Positions 13,485-26,100 of a stretch of 64,000 bases of DNA are shown here, one piece after another. The first letter of the stretch is position 1; every line of letters starts with the position of its first letter. The notes under the pieces were generated by a model, which saw only the letters and a program-made list of their open reading frames with translations, did no database searches and was not told where the DNA came from. Source of the stretch: Acanthornis magna (lineage: Eukaryota; Chordata; Aves; Passeriformes; Acanthizidae); contig JAWUZG010000159.1 of the NCBI GenBank assembly GCA_036785705.1, forward strand, positions 4,340,001-4,404,000. The letters run 5' to 3'. The position numbers were made by a program, and so were the translations under genes.

Positions 13485-13959
13485 GACATGGAAAGCGTAT
13501 TTAAGAAACACCTGCAGCACAATATATTATTTGAAGATATTTTAGAGAATTTATGTTAAAATCAATGTCCTTGACAAATAAAGAGTATTCATTTGAAGTT
13601 TCTGATCGTTTAATATTCCTAAAAGTCACACTAGGAAATCTCTTTCAAGATCCAGACAGTTCTATCAGAATCAGCCAATTCTGAAGTGTTTGCTATTTAA
13701 TAGTGGCTTCCTAACTTCATCAGCTGACAAGCTCACTTTCAAAAAATTACTTTTTAAAAAAACTTTAGAAACCTGAGTTTTCTACTTGCCAATTCTTCTG
13801 CACCAGGAAACCTTACATATGCTGATATTTTAATAACTTACGTGCCTTCCCTCACATCTCCACAATTACAACTATTAGGATCCTGGCTAAAACTGAGACA
13901 AACAAAATCATTTGTTAACGAAAGGCTTTGCACTCTGGGATGTTTTTATCCCTGAACAT
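13485..13959. other. AT-rich non-coding DNA
   Basis: No motif cluster, repeat or open frame of note. Confidence 0.6.
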
Positions 13960-14340
13960 GGCAGGAGAGCTGCTGCTAATGCCTGTTCCATGGGCAGCAA
14001 ATTGCCCAAGGTACAGCCAGGCCCAGCACACGCTCCCTGGTTGGGTTTCCTCGGGCTCTGATCAATAAGTTCTGTACATCTTGTCTATACTGAGCTCTCC
14101 TTATTACACACTCGATTGATTCCCCGAGCAGCAGCAGAGCCTGCGCTCCATGGGCAGAGCAGATGTTGTTCTCACCTCCACCCACTGCCTCAGAGAGTTT
14201 TCTGTCTGCCTCCAGCACAGAAAAATATCCCAATAAAGGAGAATATCCAGGCGCGCGTCATGCCCCTGAACAATGGATGTTACATTCGCTATACAAAAGT
14301 TGCTGCTAACGCTCTCCTTATTTTATTTTAAAAATGTCAA
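13960..14340. promoter_or_regulatory. Candidate regulatory block with SOX-type site
   Basis: A GC-richer interval with retained CpGs, including GCGCGCG at 14251-14257, in otherwise CpG-poor DNA. A SOX-type AACAATGG lies at 14269-14276. Stop-poor frames run on both strands with no recognisable protein. Retained CpGs plus a clean motif suggest a regulatory element, but there is no direct evidence of function. Confidence 0.3.
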
Positions 14341-17160
14341 CACCCACGTAAACACCCACCATGAAAATCACAGTAAACTACTCATTCCTAAGAATTTTAG
14401 AAAAATATTCTTGACTTTTAAAAACTTGAAATTCGTGAAAAAATGCACAGTAAATTCTAGAAGGCAACACTAAAGCAACACAAAGAACCCATTTTCAGAA
14501 ATTACTGTAAGCTATAGATTAACACAGAAATACCACCATTTACCAATATCATGGATTGATATTGACCCAGGAAAGCTCCTCCTATTTGAATTAATTGTTT
14601 TCTTTCAAATTAAGGCAGTACAAAAACTAGAAATAAACCCACCAAATAATAAATGAAAATAGAAAACCACCAAACTCTTCTTGGGAGAACAAGGCAATCT
14701 GATAAACGTAGGAAAAAAACCCTCAAGTACAAGATAGAAAAGATCCTAAAGATAGTAGTGATAAAGGAAATAGAGGTACAAAGGGAGAATTGTGATCTGA
14801 AAGGATGGGATATTGCTTTTGAGAATATCTGATCTAAGGAAGACCAAGGGGAGATATTGATATATCAAATATTTGTTATATTTAGAAGACTATTTAATAG
14901 GTTAACCTGAGTTCTGGAAAAGCTGAGGGGCAGATATAAAACACTAAACTCTCCCCATATTCCCATGAAAAGTGGGAGAGGTTTTGAGCACATGACTGTG
15001 ACACAGTAATACCAATTTTTGCACTGAATGTCCCCACTTGTCTTTGAGTGACAGACAAAACAAATTGGGGAGGAAAAGAGGATTCAAGCAACATAGAATA
15101 GTGAGCAAAATACACGTAACTCTTCAGTCCTATTGGTAAGACGAGATTTAATAAAAGCCCTACAAAAGCAGAGAGCTTTGTTACCTTCAGAGCTGTGCCT
15201 GTTTGCTCCCAGTGCTGCCCAGTAAATGTTCAGTGCCCTCAGCCCCACCCCAATCCACCTGGGGGCTCAGCCAGAGACACCAATGCCAGGGGTGCAGAGC
15301 TCTCACCACGAGCTGCAGGAAATTAAGGGCTTCAGAGGAGCTCAGGTGTTGCAATGAGTAAAGTGCTACACACAATTCTTTACCAGACCAGGGGTGAACT
15401 CCTGACAGGCTTCTCTCACCATATTTGAGGAATTTAGAGCATCAGGTGATTGTTGTGCTGGAGCCAATGCAAAGCCTTTGGCTAGGGGCCTATCCAGGCT
15501 GCTGAACATGACCCAGACACTTTAATTCAATTTATTCAGAATTAAAGCCTAAGATTGTTTCCAGTGAAGTCAAGGGATGCATTTCAGACCAGAACCTTGC
15601 ATCTCATTAAAGAAAAATAATAACATAGAGACAAAACCAGGGAAAAACCCATCTAATTTCTTCATCCCAATAGGTATTGACACTATATTCCTTTCCCATG
15701 TATTTTGGTCTGCCTGCTGCTGGATCCCAGCGTGTTTCACCCTTCCTGTCCTGGAGTACCAAGCAGGTGAAGTAAAGAACCAGAGCACATCCCATGGTGT
15801 CTCTGCAAGGGACAAGTGCCCCTGGGAAGGGTCTGACCCCTCTTACCAGGACCCTGGTCCAAAAGTGAGGCAGGAGCAGCTACAAACTTGGTTCTTGGAG
15901 AATTTTTCAGCGAATAAACCAAGGAAAATCTCCTAGACCATCCGATTGGCAGAAAGCAAAGTTCTGGGTTTTAAACTGACTAAGGTACCATCTGCATACA
16001 CACCTATGTATAGAGGCTGGAGAGGGGAGAAAAATGTTTCTGCTCCCTCTTCTCTGTATGTTTTGAACCAGAGAATTAGCCTCTAAATCTCTTGTGCAAA
16101 CATCATCAGACCATAAAGACATGCAACTAGAGGCTAGGGAAGGCCAGAAGAATCAATTTGGAATTAATGTCCTATCAGGATTTTAGCACATACTGTGCTA
16201 TTAAAATAATTTTAATGCAAATCTTTAAATTTTGTTTGTGAGTAAGGAAAATTTTGATTTTGAGTTAAGGCAGTTCACAACAGCTGTGCAGAAGCAGTTT
16301 TGTTTGTAATCCTGCTGGGGCAAGTATTAAAAATACATGGATATTGGAGAATTCCTTTTTGTTTGGTAGTTTGAATTTCACCTCTTTCCCCCTCACTTGT
16401 ACACCAGTCTAGCACTATAAAGTCAATGGAACAGGAAATATTATTTTAGGACCAATGTGTCTCACCAGAAATTGAAAGAAAATAAATGGTGCAATGTAAG
16501 TGCCTAAGCCTTCCTCCACGAAACCTATGCTTAGACTTTATTTTTCTTTCCTGGACAGCTACAGTAGTTTCATCAAGTCCTCAGCGACTGCATTATCAGC
16601 AAAGGAAAATGAAATAAACTGCTACAATTACTTGTCACTCCTGTCATTTCTCAGTGCTATTAAGTAGTTCTGTGATTCATCCAAGTGGGCTGTAGCTGGG
16701 ATCAGGATGTGAAAAATAGTCTTGTCTTCAGCTTAAGATATTTCTCGTGTTTATAGGTAACAAGATCCAGGTTCCATCTCTGGAACACACATGTTACTCC
16801 TCATTAAATTTGAAAGAGAATGTCTATAATTTAATTCTGTTCCCTCTTCAGGTGTAGGTGTAGATGATCTTATTCACTCCAGTGGAGGATTGGAGAAAGA
16901 AGTACAGAAGATAAATGCGTAGCTGAAGACATTGCAGAAGTGATAGGCAATAATTATACTGCCTGATGGGATGTTTGTCACTTTTCTAGCCTTGTTTAAT
17001 GTTGCTACAAAGACATAAATACATTTTTCCTCTCCACAAAACATTTGGAGAATTGATGCTTGCTAAAGACCAAACGCATTTTGGTTTAATGAAACTAAGA
17101 GAGTGGAAAAATGCGTGAGAAATCTTCATTCTTATCCTCTTGCACTAAAAGCAGGAAGAA
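14341..17160. other. Non-coding DNA, no gene seen
   Basis: A-rich and G-poor to about 14700, then mixed. The nominal 119-codon frame at 15577-15936 and its antisense shadows have no recognisable domain. No transposon is identifiable. The 16200-16400 interval is T-leaning. Confidence 0.6.
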
Positions 17161-17214
17161 AAAAACCAACACAAAACCACCACCACCCCAAAACCAAAAC
17201 ACAAACAGACAAAT
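17161..17214. repeat. A/C low-complexity tract
   Basis: Bases are almost exclusively A and C: AACAC, (CCA)n and CCAAAAC steps. Decayed simple sequence. Confidence 0.8.
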
Positions 17215-17299
17215 AAATGGGGTCAAGGGAATCTCAAAACTTCTATTCCTATACTTTGTGTAATGTAAAATTCACTCTTTCCATGTTCCCAAAGCTTTG

Positions 17300-17660
17300 C
17301 CAGAGGGGGCTCCAGGAAGAGCATGGGAATTGTTTTAGTTTGGAAGTGAGGCAGAGGAAGCAATAAAGCCCAGGGCGCAGCCAGGGCTGGGATTAGAAGA
17401 GAAATTCCTAAATACACAGGGATCTGCTTTGCGTTTTGACGCCCCCTCTGTGGTCTGTTTAAAAAGTTTTGTGTGACACTTCAGCCTTGAGAAGAAAGTT
17501 TCCCCCTTTATAAGCTCTTACAAATCCGCGTGCCGTGGACAAGTCGCTAACAAGTCTCTGCAATTATCTTTATCTCTTTCATCTCCTGTGCTTTCCCTGG
17601 TGCGCCTCGCTCCCCGTGCCCTGCTCATCCCATTACATTCTCCTGGTGACAGCCCTGTTC
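17300..17660. promoter_or_regulatory. Candidate regulatory block with two CTCF-core-like motifs
   Basis: Two matches to the CTCF core half AGRKGGCR occur 130 bases apart in opposite orientation: AGGGGGCT at 17304-17311 on the plus strand (after CC) and AGGGGGCG on the minus strand (plus 17440-17447, with CCAC a few bases upstream). In both, the CCASY half is off by one base of spacing, so each is weaker than the 8767 site. The 17430-17620 part retains several CpGs and includes a pyrimidine-rich CTTTATCTCTTTCATCTCC segment. Function is inferred. Confidence 0.3.
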
Positions 17661-18836
17661 CTTAAAAGCCAAGTCAGAGTTCAGCAAAGGAAGGGCTGAC
17701 ACCTGCCTGGAGTCTCCCTGTGTGTCACATTTTAAATAACTCTGATAATAAGCAGGGTGAGATATGCCTGGAAGAGACTCGATAACATTATAATAATTTA
17801 TACACTCTATTTCTAGTCACCTACAGTTTGAAATTAGATATATGGTATTTAGTATATTGGATCTATTCTCTGGATTTAAAAGGCATTAACTTGATATTTT
17901 TATTTTTTATTCAAAGGACAGGTAGTTCTTTTTCAGCTGGGGGTCAAGATGTGGAAAAATTCCTTTATAGAGCAAAGGAAAGAGGAACTCCTAGGTAAAT
18001 ACTTATTATTTTCTTGTCAAGTGCTATCGTTGTCCTGCCTACAAAGTGAGTGGTGAAGCAGCACTGAACTGGCATTTTACAATAAAATAATAACTAAAAT
18101 AACATTTGATACAGAGTGGGATGAATTCTTATGCTTTGTTACAAGATCTGGCGATTCAAGGACTCTACTTCAAACCTTTAACAGTTTTTGAAACAAAGTC
18201 AGTAGATAATTATGAGGGAATTAGTAATGAAAAACAAAGTTCTTTTCTATTTAAACTTTCTAATTTAAAGGATGCACTAAGCAAAAGAGAGATCATACAT
18301 AATTTAATGTAATTTAGGAAGCTAATTAAAATATAATTTCACTCCTCCATCTAATAACACTGCTCTTTCAAGCTCTGGGAATGTTGTTTAAGCCAAAGAT
18401 GGTGGTTTCCTTGACAATTCTAGGTAAGAATAGACACCCTTAAAAGAAATGAATAGAATAAAAGGGCATGAATAAGCAGGATTTACTAAATTGAGGGTTA
18501 AGGAAATTATAAGAGATCCCTGAAGAAGACTTAACATTGAAGATACATATTAGAATGAAGAATAAAATGAAGGTTAATCTTGATAATGAAGCCCTTGAAC
18601 CCAGAGAAAATGTCATTATCAACATGTTAACACGTGCAGAGCTGGGGTGAGAATTGGATGGCTGGAGACAGTCAATGATATTTGTAGGTTTTCACCTGCT
18701 GCTCATTAGGACTGAGGTAAAACTGCTCCTGGCGCGTGCCTGGGGGAGAGGGCACCTTTTGGGGTGGCAGAGTGTTCCCAGAAAATGAGATGGGAGAGTT
18801 CAACAGAACAGCCAACGGCTCCCTCGCAGTGCCCTG
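17661..18836. other. AT-rich non-coding DNA
   Basis: No gene or repeat family recognised. The 68-codon plus frame at 18106-18312 has no recognisable domain. Confidence 0.6.
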
Positions 18837-18989
18837 GGGAACTGGTTTGCTTTTGGGTGAAAGCTGAGGCTTATTTTCAAGTTATCAGGGAACTGGTTTG
18901 CTTTTGGGCAAAAGCTGATGCTTATTTTCGAGTTATCAGGGAACTGGTTTGCTTTAGGGCAAAAGCTGATGCTTATTTTTGAGTTATCA
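18837..18989. repeat. 51-bp minisatellite, three tandem copies
   Basis: Three head-to-tail copies of exactly 51 bases: 18837-18887, 18888-18938 and 18939-18989. Each begins GGGAACTGGTTTGCTT and ends AGTTATCA. Copies 2 and 3 differ at only a few bases; copy 1 is slightly more diverged. As 51 is a multiple of three, each strand reads a 17-residue repeat; the plus frame (18764-18982) gives ELVCFW-type units and the minus frame a related open repeat. No start, splice or family evidence supports a protein, so this is annotated as a recent tandem duplication. Confidence 0.95.
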
Positions 18990-21900
18990 AAAGCCACAAC
19001 CCTGATCGGACACAAACTTCAGGCCAATACTCTGCCATGCAGCCCAGCTTGAGAAGACCAAGACTGACAATTTCAGCAACTGTGAAACAACTTCACACCA
19101 AATTGGAATTCTCTTTGTCACTGTAAAATCTGAGAAGGACCACTCACTTCTAAAATTTGGGAATTTGGTTCATTTTGCTATAACCATACTTAAGTCTATG
19201 CTTCCCCCAGCCCTGAGTACAAACCTAGGAAATTGTGAAAGCAATAGACTCTTTCTGAGCTAAAACTGGCTGAACTAGATTTTCCAAGCAGAATGTTTCA
19301 GAAGCAGGGTAGAAGGAGCAAACCTGATGCATAGGAAACACCTAACACAGAAATAAAAGGTCCATAATTTGACAGTGTTCTGTCAAACTCCATTGTGAGA
19401 GACTCTCCTTGGCATATTGCAGGAGATTTTCATGCTCCCATTCTGTGCTCTTACCAACTCTTTAGAAATGTTTCAGATAAGCCTTCAGCTGTTCAAAGCT
19501 TTTGTACACTGAACCTTTCTCCTAGAGAGTATTTAAAACATACAATGAAATTATCCAGTGAAAGACTTGAGGTTTCTTATCCTATTTTTATTGGACAGAT
19601 GACTGCATCTCTAAAGCTTGGCCCATATTCATCCTGAAAAGCTGTTTATATGTGAAGGCAGAAAACTGATAATAATTCTTAGGACATGTGGTTTGTGTAT
19701 GCAACAGTGTTACAAACAGGCAAAAAATAAAGGCATTTTTTTAGGTTTCTGTTTTGAATTGCTGTGCTAAGTCTCTGCAGTTTTTCCGTACTATTTCGGC
19801 TGGAGAAATAACTATATTATATTTTTCCAGTCTCTTTAAAATATAACACATTTCAAAATAACAAAAGCCACTGACAACTTTGTAGCTACATCCCCAATTA
19901 TCAAACCTTTAAGATATATACACACACGGATATTGGGTATTATAAATGTGATTTCACTGTTACCACAGTCACATGAAGAACATTTTCCTGCTGCAGGATG
20001 ACATAATGTCTGCTTGCTTTTCAGACACTGTAACCTTAAAGGTAATAATAAAAAGCCTGTCAAGTATTTCAACCATCTTTTGGCCTTCAACACTCCTGTT
20101 ATGACATCAATTATCTTTCACAGCAATTTAGCTCTTGTATGTTCTAAATAATGCAAAACACTAACAGAACTCTATCAGCAGGGAAATTGCTTTGGCGGCT
20201 TTTATTTCTTTTTTACAGCATCTCACTACCTCAGGAATGTCTTTTTCTTCTCACTGCTGAAAGTCATTCTCCAATGTTTCAGTGAAAAACCTTAATTAAT
20301 AACTCCTCCTCCCTGATGCAACAATCCTTTTCAGAAGCAGGGAAGAGCACAGCCATGCACTAAAAGCCTCTGCAATTGTCATCCTCAAAGACTGCAATTT
20401 ATGAGGGACTGGCATATTTTCACTGGCATGGTGCCACCTTATCAAACAGGTATGTCCAGAGATCATTTTCATAGAAAACTTTAAGAATCTGAAAGCATTC
20501 CCACATTTTTTACAAGTCACACTTCAGACCAGCAGCTTGAAAAGTTTGTAGAGGACTTTTGCAATATTGTGAACACTGTTCCTCCGTCAAAATTCTATCA
20601 GCTTTCTACATTTTAGTGACACGAAAGTAAAAGAAAGAGGTAGCTCTTGGGAAGCTACTGAAGGAGAATTAACAAGGAGGGAGAAAAGGCTGCTCACTCA
20701 TCTGTCTAATGAAACTACAAATTAAATGTAGAATGTGTAAAACACAACTTTTGGCCTCCCTTGCTAACGAGACAAACAAACTTGGGTGTTTCTTTCCACA
20801 AAGTGAGGAGAAATGAGTACTCTTCAATTTGGTTCTTGAATTAAAAAAACTCCTAAGTCTGACAGAATAAACCCTGAGAAGGGGTGAGGTTTTTAATGGT
20901 TTTATCAGCTTTGCTGCCCTTTCACAAATTCAATGGGTTTTTTTAACCATAATTTTGAAATTCCATGAGGTAGTACAGTAACAATTCTCAACCAAAATAT
21001 TTCAAACCTCAGTATCCAAACTATCACATAAATCAAAAATTAGGCCTTTTGGCCATTTAATCAGACCCAGTGAAATGCAGTCCTCAGTGTAAGGTGATAT
21101 TCTTCAAGCCAGCATCACAGAGTCACACTCAGCTTCTCGTTCCCTCTATCAGCTACAGAAAAGAGCTATTTATTGAGTTGTTTTCGAAGAAGCTTCACTG
21201 TGCAGACACCGCTGCTGCAGCTACAATCTCATCAGCCTGAGAGCTGCTCTTCAGACACTTCAGATGTAAACCAGTTCTGCCCACACCAACTGCAGGTGAC
21301 AAACCCAAACACATGGCTAGAAGTCTGGCTAAGCTGAGAATTACAAGGAACATTTGTATTTGTGTCTGAATGCCTATGTGGGAAGAATAAAGTCCAGAAT
21401 TCTCTGTAGGCTTTTTCCTCCTCTAAGATACACTTCGCTGTTGCCTCACTGCATTAAAAGGTGTCTATCAGAAAATACTTGGTATTTAATTTAGCTATAA
21501 TTCTACAATAACTTAGTATTGCTTAATCGTGCAGGCAATGAACGTAAATTTCACAGTGTACTTTAACTAACAAATTTATTTACTTCTTGAAATTGCTGGT
21601 TTAAAAAAATGCAAACAAATGTGCAAAACCTGCAATACAATTCCCATTACTAAAATTACATTTCTTATCTACATTTTGGGAATTTCTTAATTGTTAAACA
21701 ATTACTACTGCATTTAAAGATACTGCTGATGCTACTGGAAACTGCTGTGATTTTTTTTCCCCCCCAGAACATAAACAGGTATTTGTTTTACATGTGCACA
21801 CATCCATCCACAGTTTATTTGTAATCCATGGGGATGGATGGATATGTTCTGATTTAGGTTTCCGCTTTTATTTACTTCTGGAGAAAAGGAACCTTAACTT

Positions 21901-22731
21901 CACCTGAACTGCTGAACACGGGTTTTGTAACACAATGTGCAATTCAAATTTAGCTCTTGGCAATGCCCTGGTCACTACTGTATGAACAGTACTGCCTAAA
22001 GGGTTATTATTTAGGGTCACATTAATTTCACAACTGTTCTGACATTAATGCACTTCCTTCACCCTTACTTAATGTTTCCCCACATTTATTGCTCTGAACA
22101 GAGGTCTGAAAATAACTGACTTTAATGAACAGAACCATGGGGTGTCAAACCCTCATTTCTGTATGTACAGATGTAAAAACCAAATTTTTTCCCTCTCTGT
22201 ATATACTGTGCTGATCCAGCTATCCAGAACTCTTTAAATAACATTAAGTTGCATGCAAAGCAGCTCTAAAGACTTCTCTTATTTTCACAATAAGATAAAG
22301 CAACTTAATGTAAATCTAAATTGATCTTCCAATTTAAATACATTATAAAATACATGTGAGGGATATTTATTCAGCAGATGGTGTTTCTGAGACTTCTTCA
22401 TGCCCTGATTTTTTTTGTTATTACTGTGCAGCTAAGCACTGTGCTTTATGCTCTCAGCACTAATTTCAGTGCTTTGGTTTCTCTGGGGAAGCGCTGCTCA
22501 TCTGAACTCTGGTTAATGACCACACTCACCAGAGTTGGCACGTTCTGGACAGTTTGGACACATCCACACCACGCAGGATTTGGCCACATTCTCTCTTTGC
22601 CCCATGTTGAAAAATGGCTTGAAGAGCAGGACCATGAGATGCTAGAGGCTCTGCTTTTGCAGCCTCTGCCACCACAGAGTACAGAGTAGGCATTGTGCGA
22701 GCAAAACCTTGAGGGTAAGCTGCAAGGACAG
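18990..22731. other. Non-coding DNA, no gene seen
   Basis: The 103-codon frame at 22378-22689 begins with a hydrophobic run but matches no family I know and sits just before the LTR-like element. A 9-bp inverted repeat of ATCC/GGAT steps at 21801-21809 and 21832-21840 could form a hairpin, but simple sequence explains it. A T8C7AG tract at about 21751-21767 resembles a 3' splice site without a convincing exon. Confidence 0.55.
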
Positions 22732-23128
22732 TGTCCTAGGTGGTTTGGGAAGCACTGAATTTTATGAAAGAGAAATTGTGGTCAAAAGAATGCAGAACAT
22801 CAGATTAAGGGACCACGAGCTGGGAGGGGACAAGTGATGTAGCTGTGTGCAAGTAACCAAAAACAGTGTGGCAAGCAGTCTTACTAACCAATGCCATAAT
22901 GACATGTAAAACCTGCTAGCTGCTGGAAAATGTACTTAAGTCTGAGAACCTGGAGAAATAGTCGGAATAAAGCCTGTATTGATCACATTGATCCTGTATC
23001 GCTTATTCTCCTCGTTGATTGCGGTGCGCAGCCTTAAATGAGATTACCTTAAATGCTGCTGGTCCAGCCTTAAATGGAATTACTTTAAATGGTGAATACC
23101 TTAAATGGTGAATTTTTGTACCGCTTCA
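22732..23128 (+). mobile_element. Probable solo LTR of an endogenous retrovirus
   Basis: The layout follows alpharetrovirus-like LTRs: a TGT start (22732), a long U3-like stretch, a TATA variant TACTTAAG (22933-22940), the polyadenylation signal AATAAA (22966-22971) about 25 bases later, then a CACATTGATCCTG-type R/U5 segment. The end is either GCGCA at 23030 or CTTCA at 23128. I see no gag, pol or env sequence on either side and no clear primer-binding site, so a solo LTR is the simplest reading. No clear 4-6-bp target duplication flanks either pair of ends, so boundaries are uncertain. Lineage cannot be assigned from sequence alone. Confidence 0.55.
23031..23107. repeat. Degenerate short tandem repeat with TTAAATG core
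   Basis: TTAAATG occurs five times, starting at 23034, 23049, 23070, 23085 and 23101, spaced 15, 21, 15 and 16 bases. Between them GAGATTACC, GGAATTACT and GGTGAATACC are variants of one unit. It abuts the GCGCA end candidate of the LTR-like element, so it is either a U5-internal expansion or a flanking tandem repeat. Confidence 0.75.
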
Positions 23129-26100
23129 GCCCCAGATGTTGCTCTGGAGTGCCCAAGACACCATATTTTTTGGGTGGTTTTCAGGTCCTAACGCTTGCAG
23201 TTTGAGAGGTTTCATGTTGGCTCTGCCATGTCTGGGTTCACCTCAGGGGTTTAGCTGATCAGGAAGCCTGGAAATAAATCAGCCTTAGTGTAGAGCCTGA
23301 GATTCAAATTTACAGTCTGGGCACAGGCACATGGTCTGGCTCTGGAAAACCCAGGGAGCAAAGCCAATACCAACAGCTTGGGATGCTGGAATCAGGGAAT
23401 AGACTTTTCAGAGCATTGCCACATAACTCCCTCTCAGATCTCCCAAATTCGACACTGATTATTGATAAAGTAGGCCTTACAAATACAGAAATGCTCTAAG
23501 GTGACCTGAACAAGGCTCTCTGCTCCCACAAGTACACCAGATTTTTCTAACTACATCAGATGTCCCAATAAAGGACATCTCCTCTTGTCCAGCCCATGAC
23601 CTTTAGATGATAACACCAGAGCAAAGTCCCTCTGGAATGGCTCAGTTCCTCACAGGACACCAGTACCGAACCTCTAATCTCTGTTTAGGTGACAAGAGGG
23701 GTGCTGGGCAGGATTGTTCACTTTAGCCTTTGCTTTAACCTTTCTCCCTGTTGAAAACAGCACTTTTTCCATGTTTATCCATCTGGGTTGTGTTGTATTA
23801 GTCCAAGAATGTATTTCTACACAAGAGACTTCAGGGTTATGTGTGTTCCCAGGCTATATCTTTGTCCAGAGCAAGCACTTTGGGGAAGTGATGAGGAAAA
23901 TGTGAAAGGAACAACAGAAGGTACGAAAATATCACAGTCCTTGAGGAACAGGTAAGTCACAGGCATTTTAAACACAGCAAGGGAGAAATACAGAATTAAA
24001 AGGATTGAGGTTTAAGGATATTTTTCAAGTACATAAGGAACAAGATGCTGACAAAGAAGAAAACAATGCCTCTGAAGGAAAACAAGAGATATTTACCAGT
24101 GAACAAAATACATCTTAAAATAAACTTTAAGCAAGGAAGACATGCAGCAGAACTGCAGTTAGTCAAGGTTAGTTTATGTGAACACCAAGAGTTCCAAGCC
24201 CTTTAATCCTTTTCAATGTCCAATCTATAATGTCTCCAAGATCCCTTGCTATCCAGAGTATCTTATAGGAATTCAAATGTCTCGTTTTCAAAGAGTTAAA
24301 AACTGCTATGGTCATCAGCATACAAATAAAAACAGCATTAATAAACCCAGTGCTCAGAAAACAAGTAGAACCTGAAAAAACCCATGCTTTTAAAACTATG
24401 GAAATTCACTTTCTTTTGATCTTTTATCTTTCCACTTCACCTGTTTTTAAGGGTTTGTTTAGTTGGATTTTTAACTTCAGGGTGTGATTGGGTTCATGCT
24501 TTTTTCTGCAGCCTTGACAGAGATATTTACCTGGAAAGAATATTGTGATTTATAGGCATTTAATGACTCCTGAAGGTAAACCTTTAGGAACATTGCCAAT
24601 TATTGCAAGACAAGAGCTGGAAGCCTCTAGTAGTAAACACGTATTTCTACCCTTCCTAACTCATACAACAGATCTGCTACACCAAATTCCTTTATTTTCT
24701 ATTCCTCTGAGAAATACTGTTTGCTTTGTGTTACAGAAGTTGCTATAGAGGTAGATCAGAAGAGATAATGTAAAATACTCGTAAAATTTTAAACATTCAC
24801 TTCATTTGTGTTCCTGGCTCCAGTATTCATTTGTTAGAAAAACTTTAGTGCACAGATATGGAAGGAGTATTTTTGGATGTGCTAGAAAATATTCTAACTA
24901 TAAGTATGGAGTTGCTTTTTTGAGAAAACATCATACTATTATCCTATTTATAATTGGAATAAAAATAAAACATGTAACATAAGAAGTCCAGTAAATCTAG
25001 TAAAATATTCCCAACTCAGTTTCAAAAGTTCATTATAAACCAATAATTATTGACTCTAAAATGTATGAAAAATTCTGCAAGCCACTTTTGCGAACAGAAA
25101 TGGAATAAAGGCAGTTACTTGTCAGGAATTATTTTTCCACACATACTGGCATGTATTTAAAAATCCCTTACCTGCTGTGCAGCACCCAGAGAGTGAAAGG
25201 AGAAAGAGGTTAAAGATGGCCTTGGAGCATCTTTTGTAAAAGACCTGCCATTGATGGCTAAAAAAGCCTAAAGCAAAATACAGAGACATTTTCCTCAGGG
25301 TGTAAGAATTTAGCTGAAAAGGGTTTTCTAAGATTGGAGCTGGGTCACAGTAATCTTCAGCAGAAACTCAGGACAAATTTGAAGTGAATTGTGGTAGAAG
25401 AGTGAAATGTTGTCATAAAACCAACCTGGGGAAAAAAGGACTCCAGATACAAGCAGATTTCATCTTTGTGAAGAGAAGCATATCAGGTTATTAGAGATGT
25501 GTTTTAACATTCTGGAGGGGGGAAACAGTTTAAGTGCCTCGGTCAAATCACTAAAAACCTTAGAGCAAGATCTGGTCACGTAAATAACTTTACTTGAACC
25601 AGGACTTTGTTAAACTTGCTCTAAGTTTCTGTATAGACAAAGAATTACTCAAGAAAACAACAAGAGTAAGAACTTGTAATTAAAACTGGGGAAAAATATA
25701 AGCTACGCACTGGTGAGCAGAAGTTATCCTTAAATAATAACAGATTTTAGGTTGATTAAGAAAATATATGGTTTGATTGAATCCTTAAGAGTACTCCCAG
25801 TTAACTGATTAAAGTTAACAAATGAGTTTTATACACCTCTCACAACCCTTTTTTTCTTCTTTAATGAGGAAGAGGCAGAATCTCAAAATGCCTCATTCAT
25901 CTCCCACCATATTCAGGAATGGAATCAAAAATTACAAGTTATTCCTCTTCTCCCAAATGGCACAGTCCAAATTTGAGGGAGAGCCTCTGATCCTTTCGTG
26001 TTGGAGGATTAAACTAATTTAAAATCTTCAAGAGAAGTGTCTGGTGAAGAAGCTCTGAAATCTCAGAACTGCACATTCAGTCCATGACAGCACTGAAAGA

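Noticed and set aside
13088..13522. 144-codon minus-strand open frame
   Set aside because: Created by the A/C low-complexity tract; the translation is runs of Phe, Leu, Val and Gly.
21751..21778. T8C7AG acceptor-like tract followed 11 bases later by CAG|GTATTT, a possible microexon
   Set aside because: No reading-frame or partner exon evidence; polypyrimidine-AG strings are common by chance in this DNA.
21801..21840. CATCCATCC...GGATGGATG inverted repeat as a hairpin RNA
   Set aside because: Nine-base stem made of ATCC/GGAT simple sequence; no miRNA-like extended stem.
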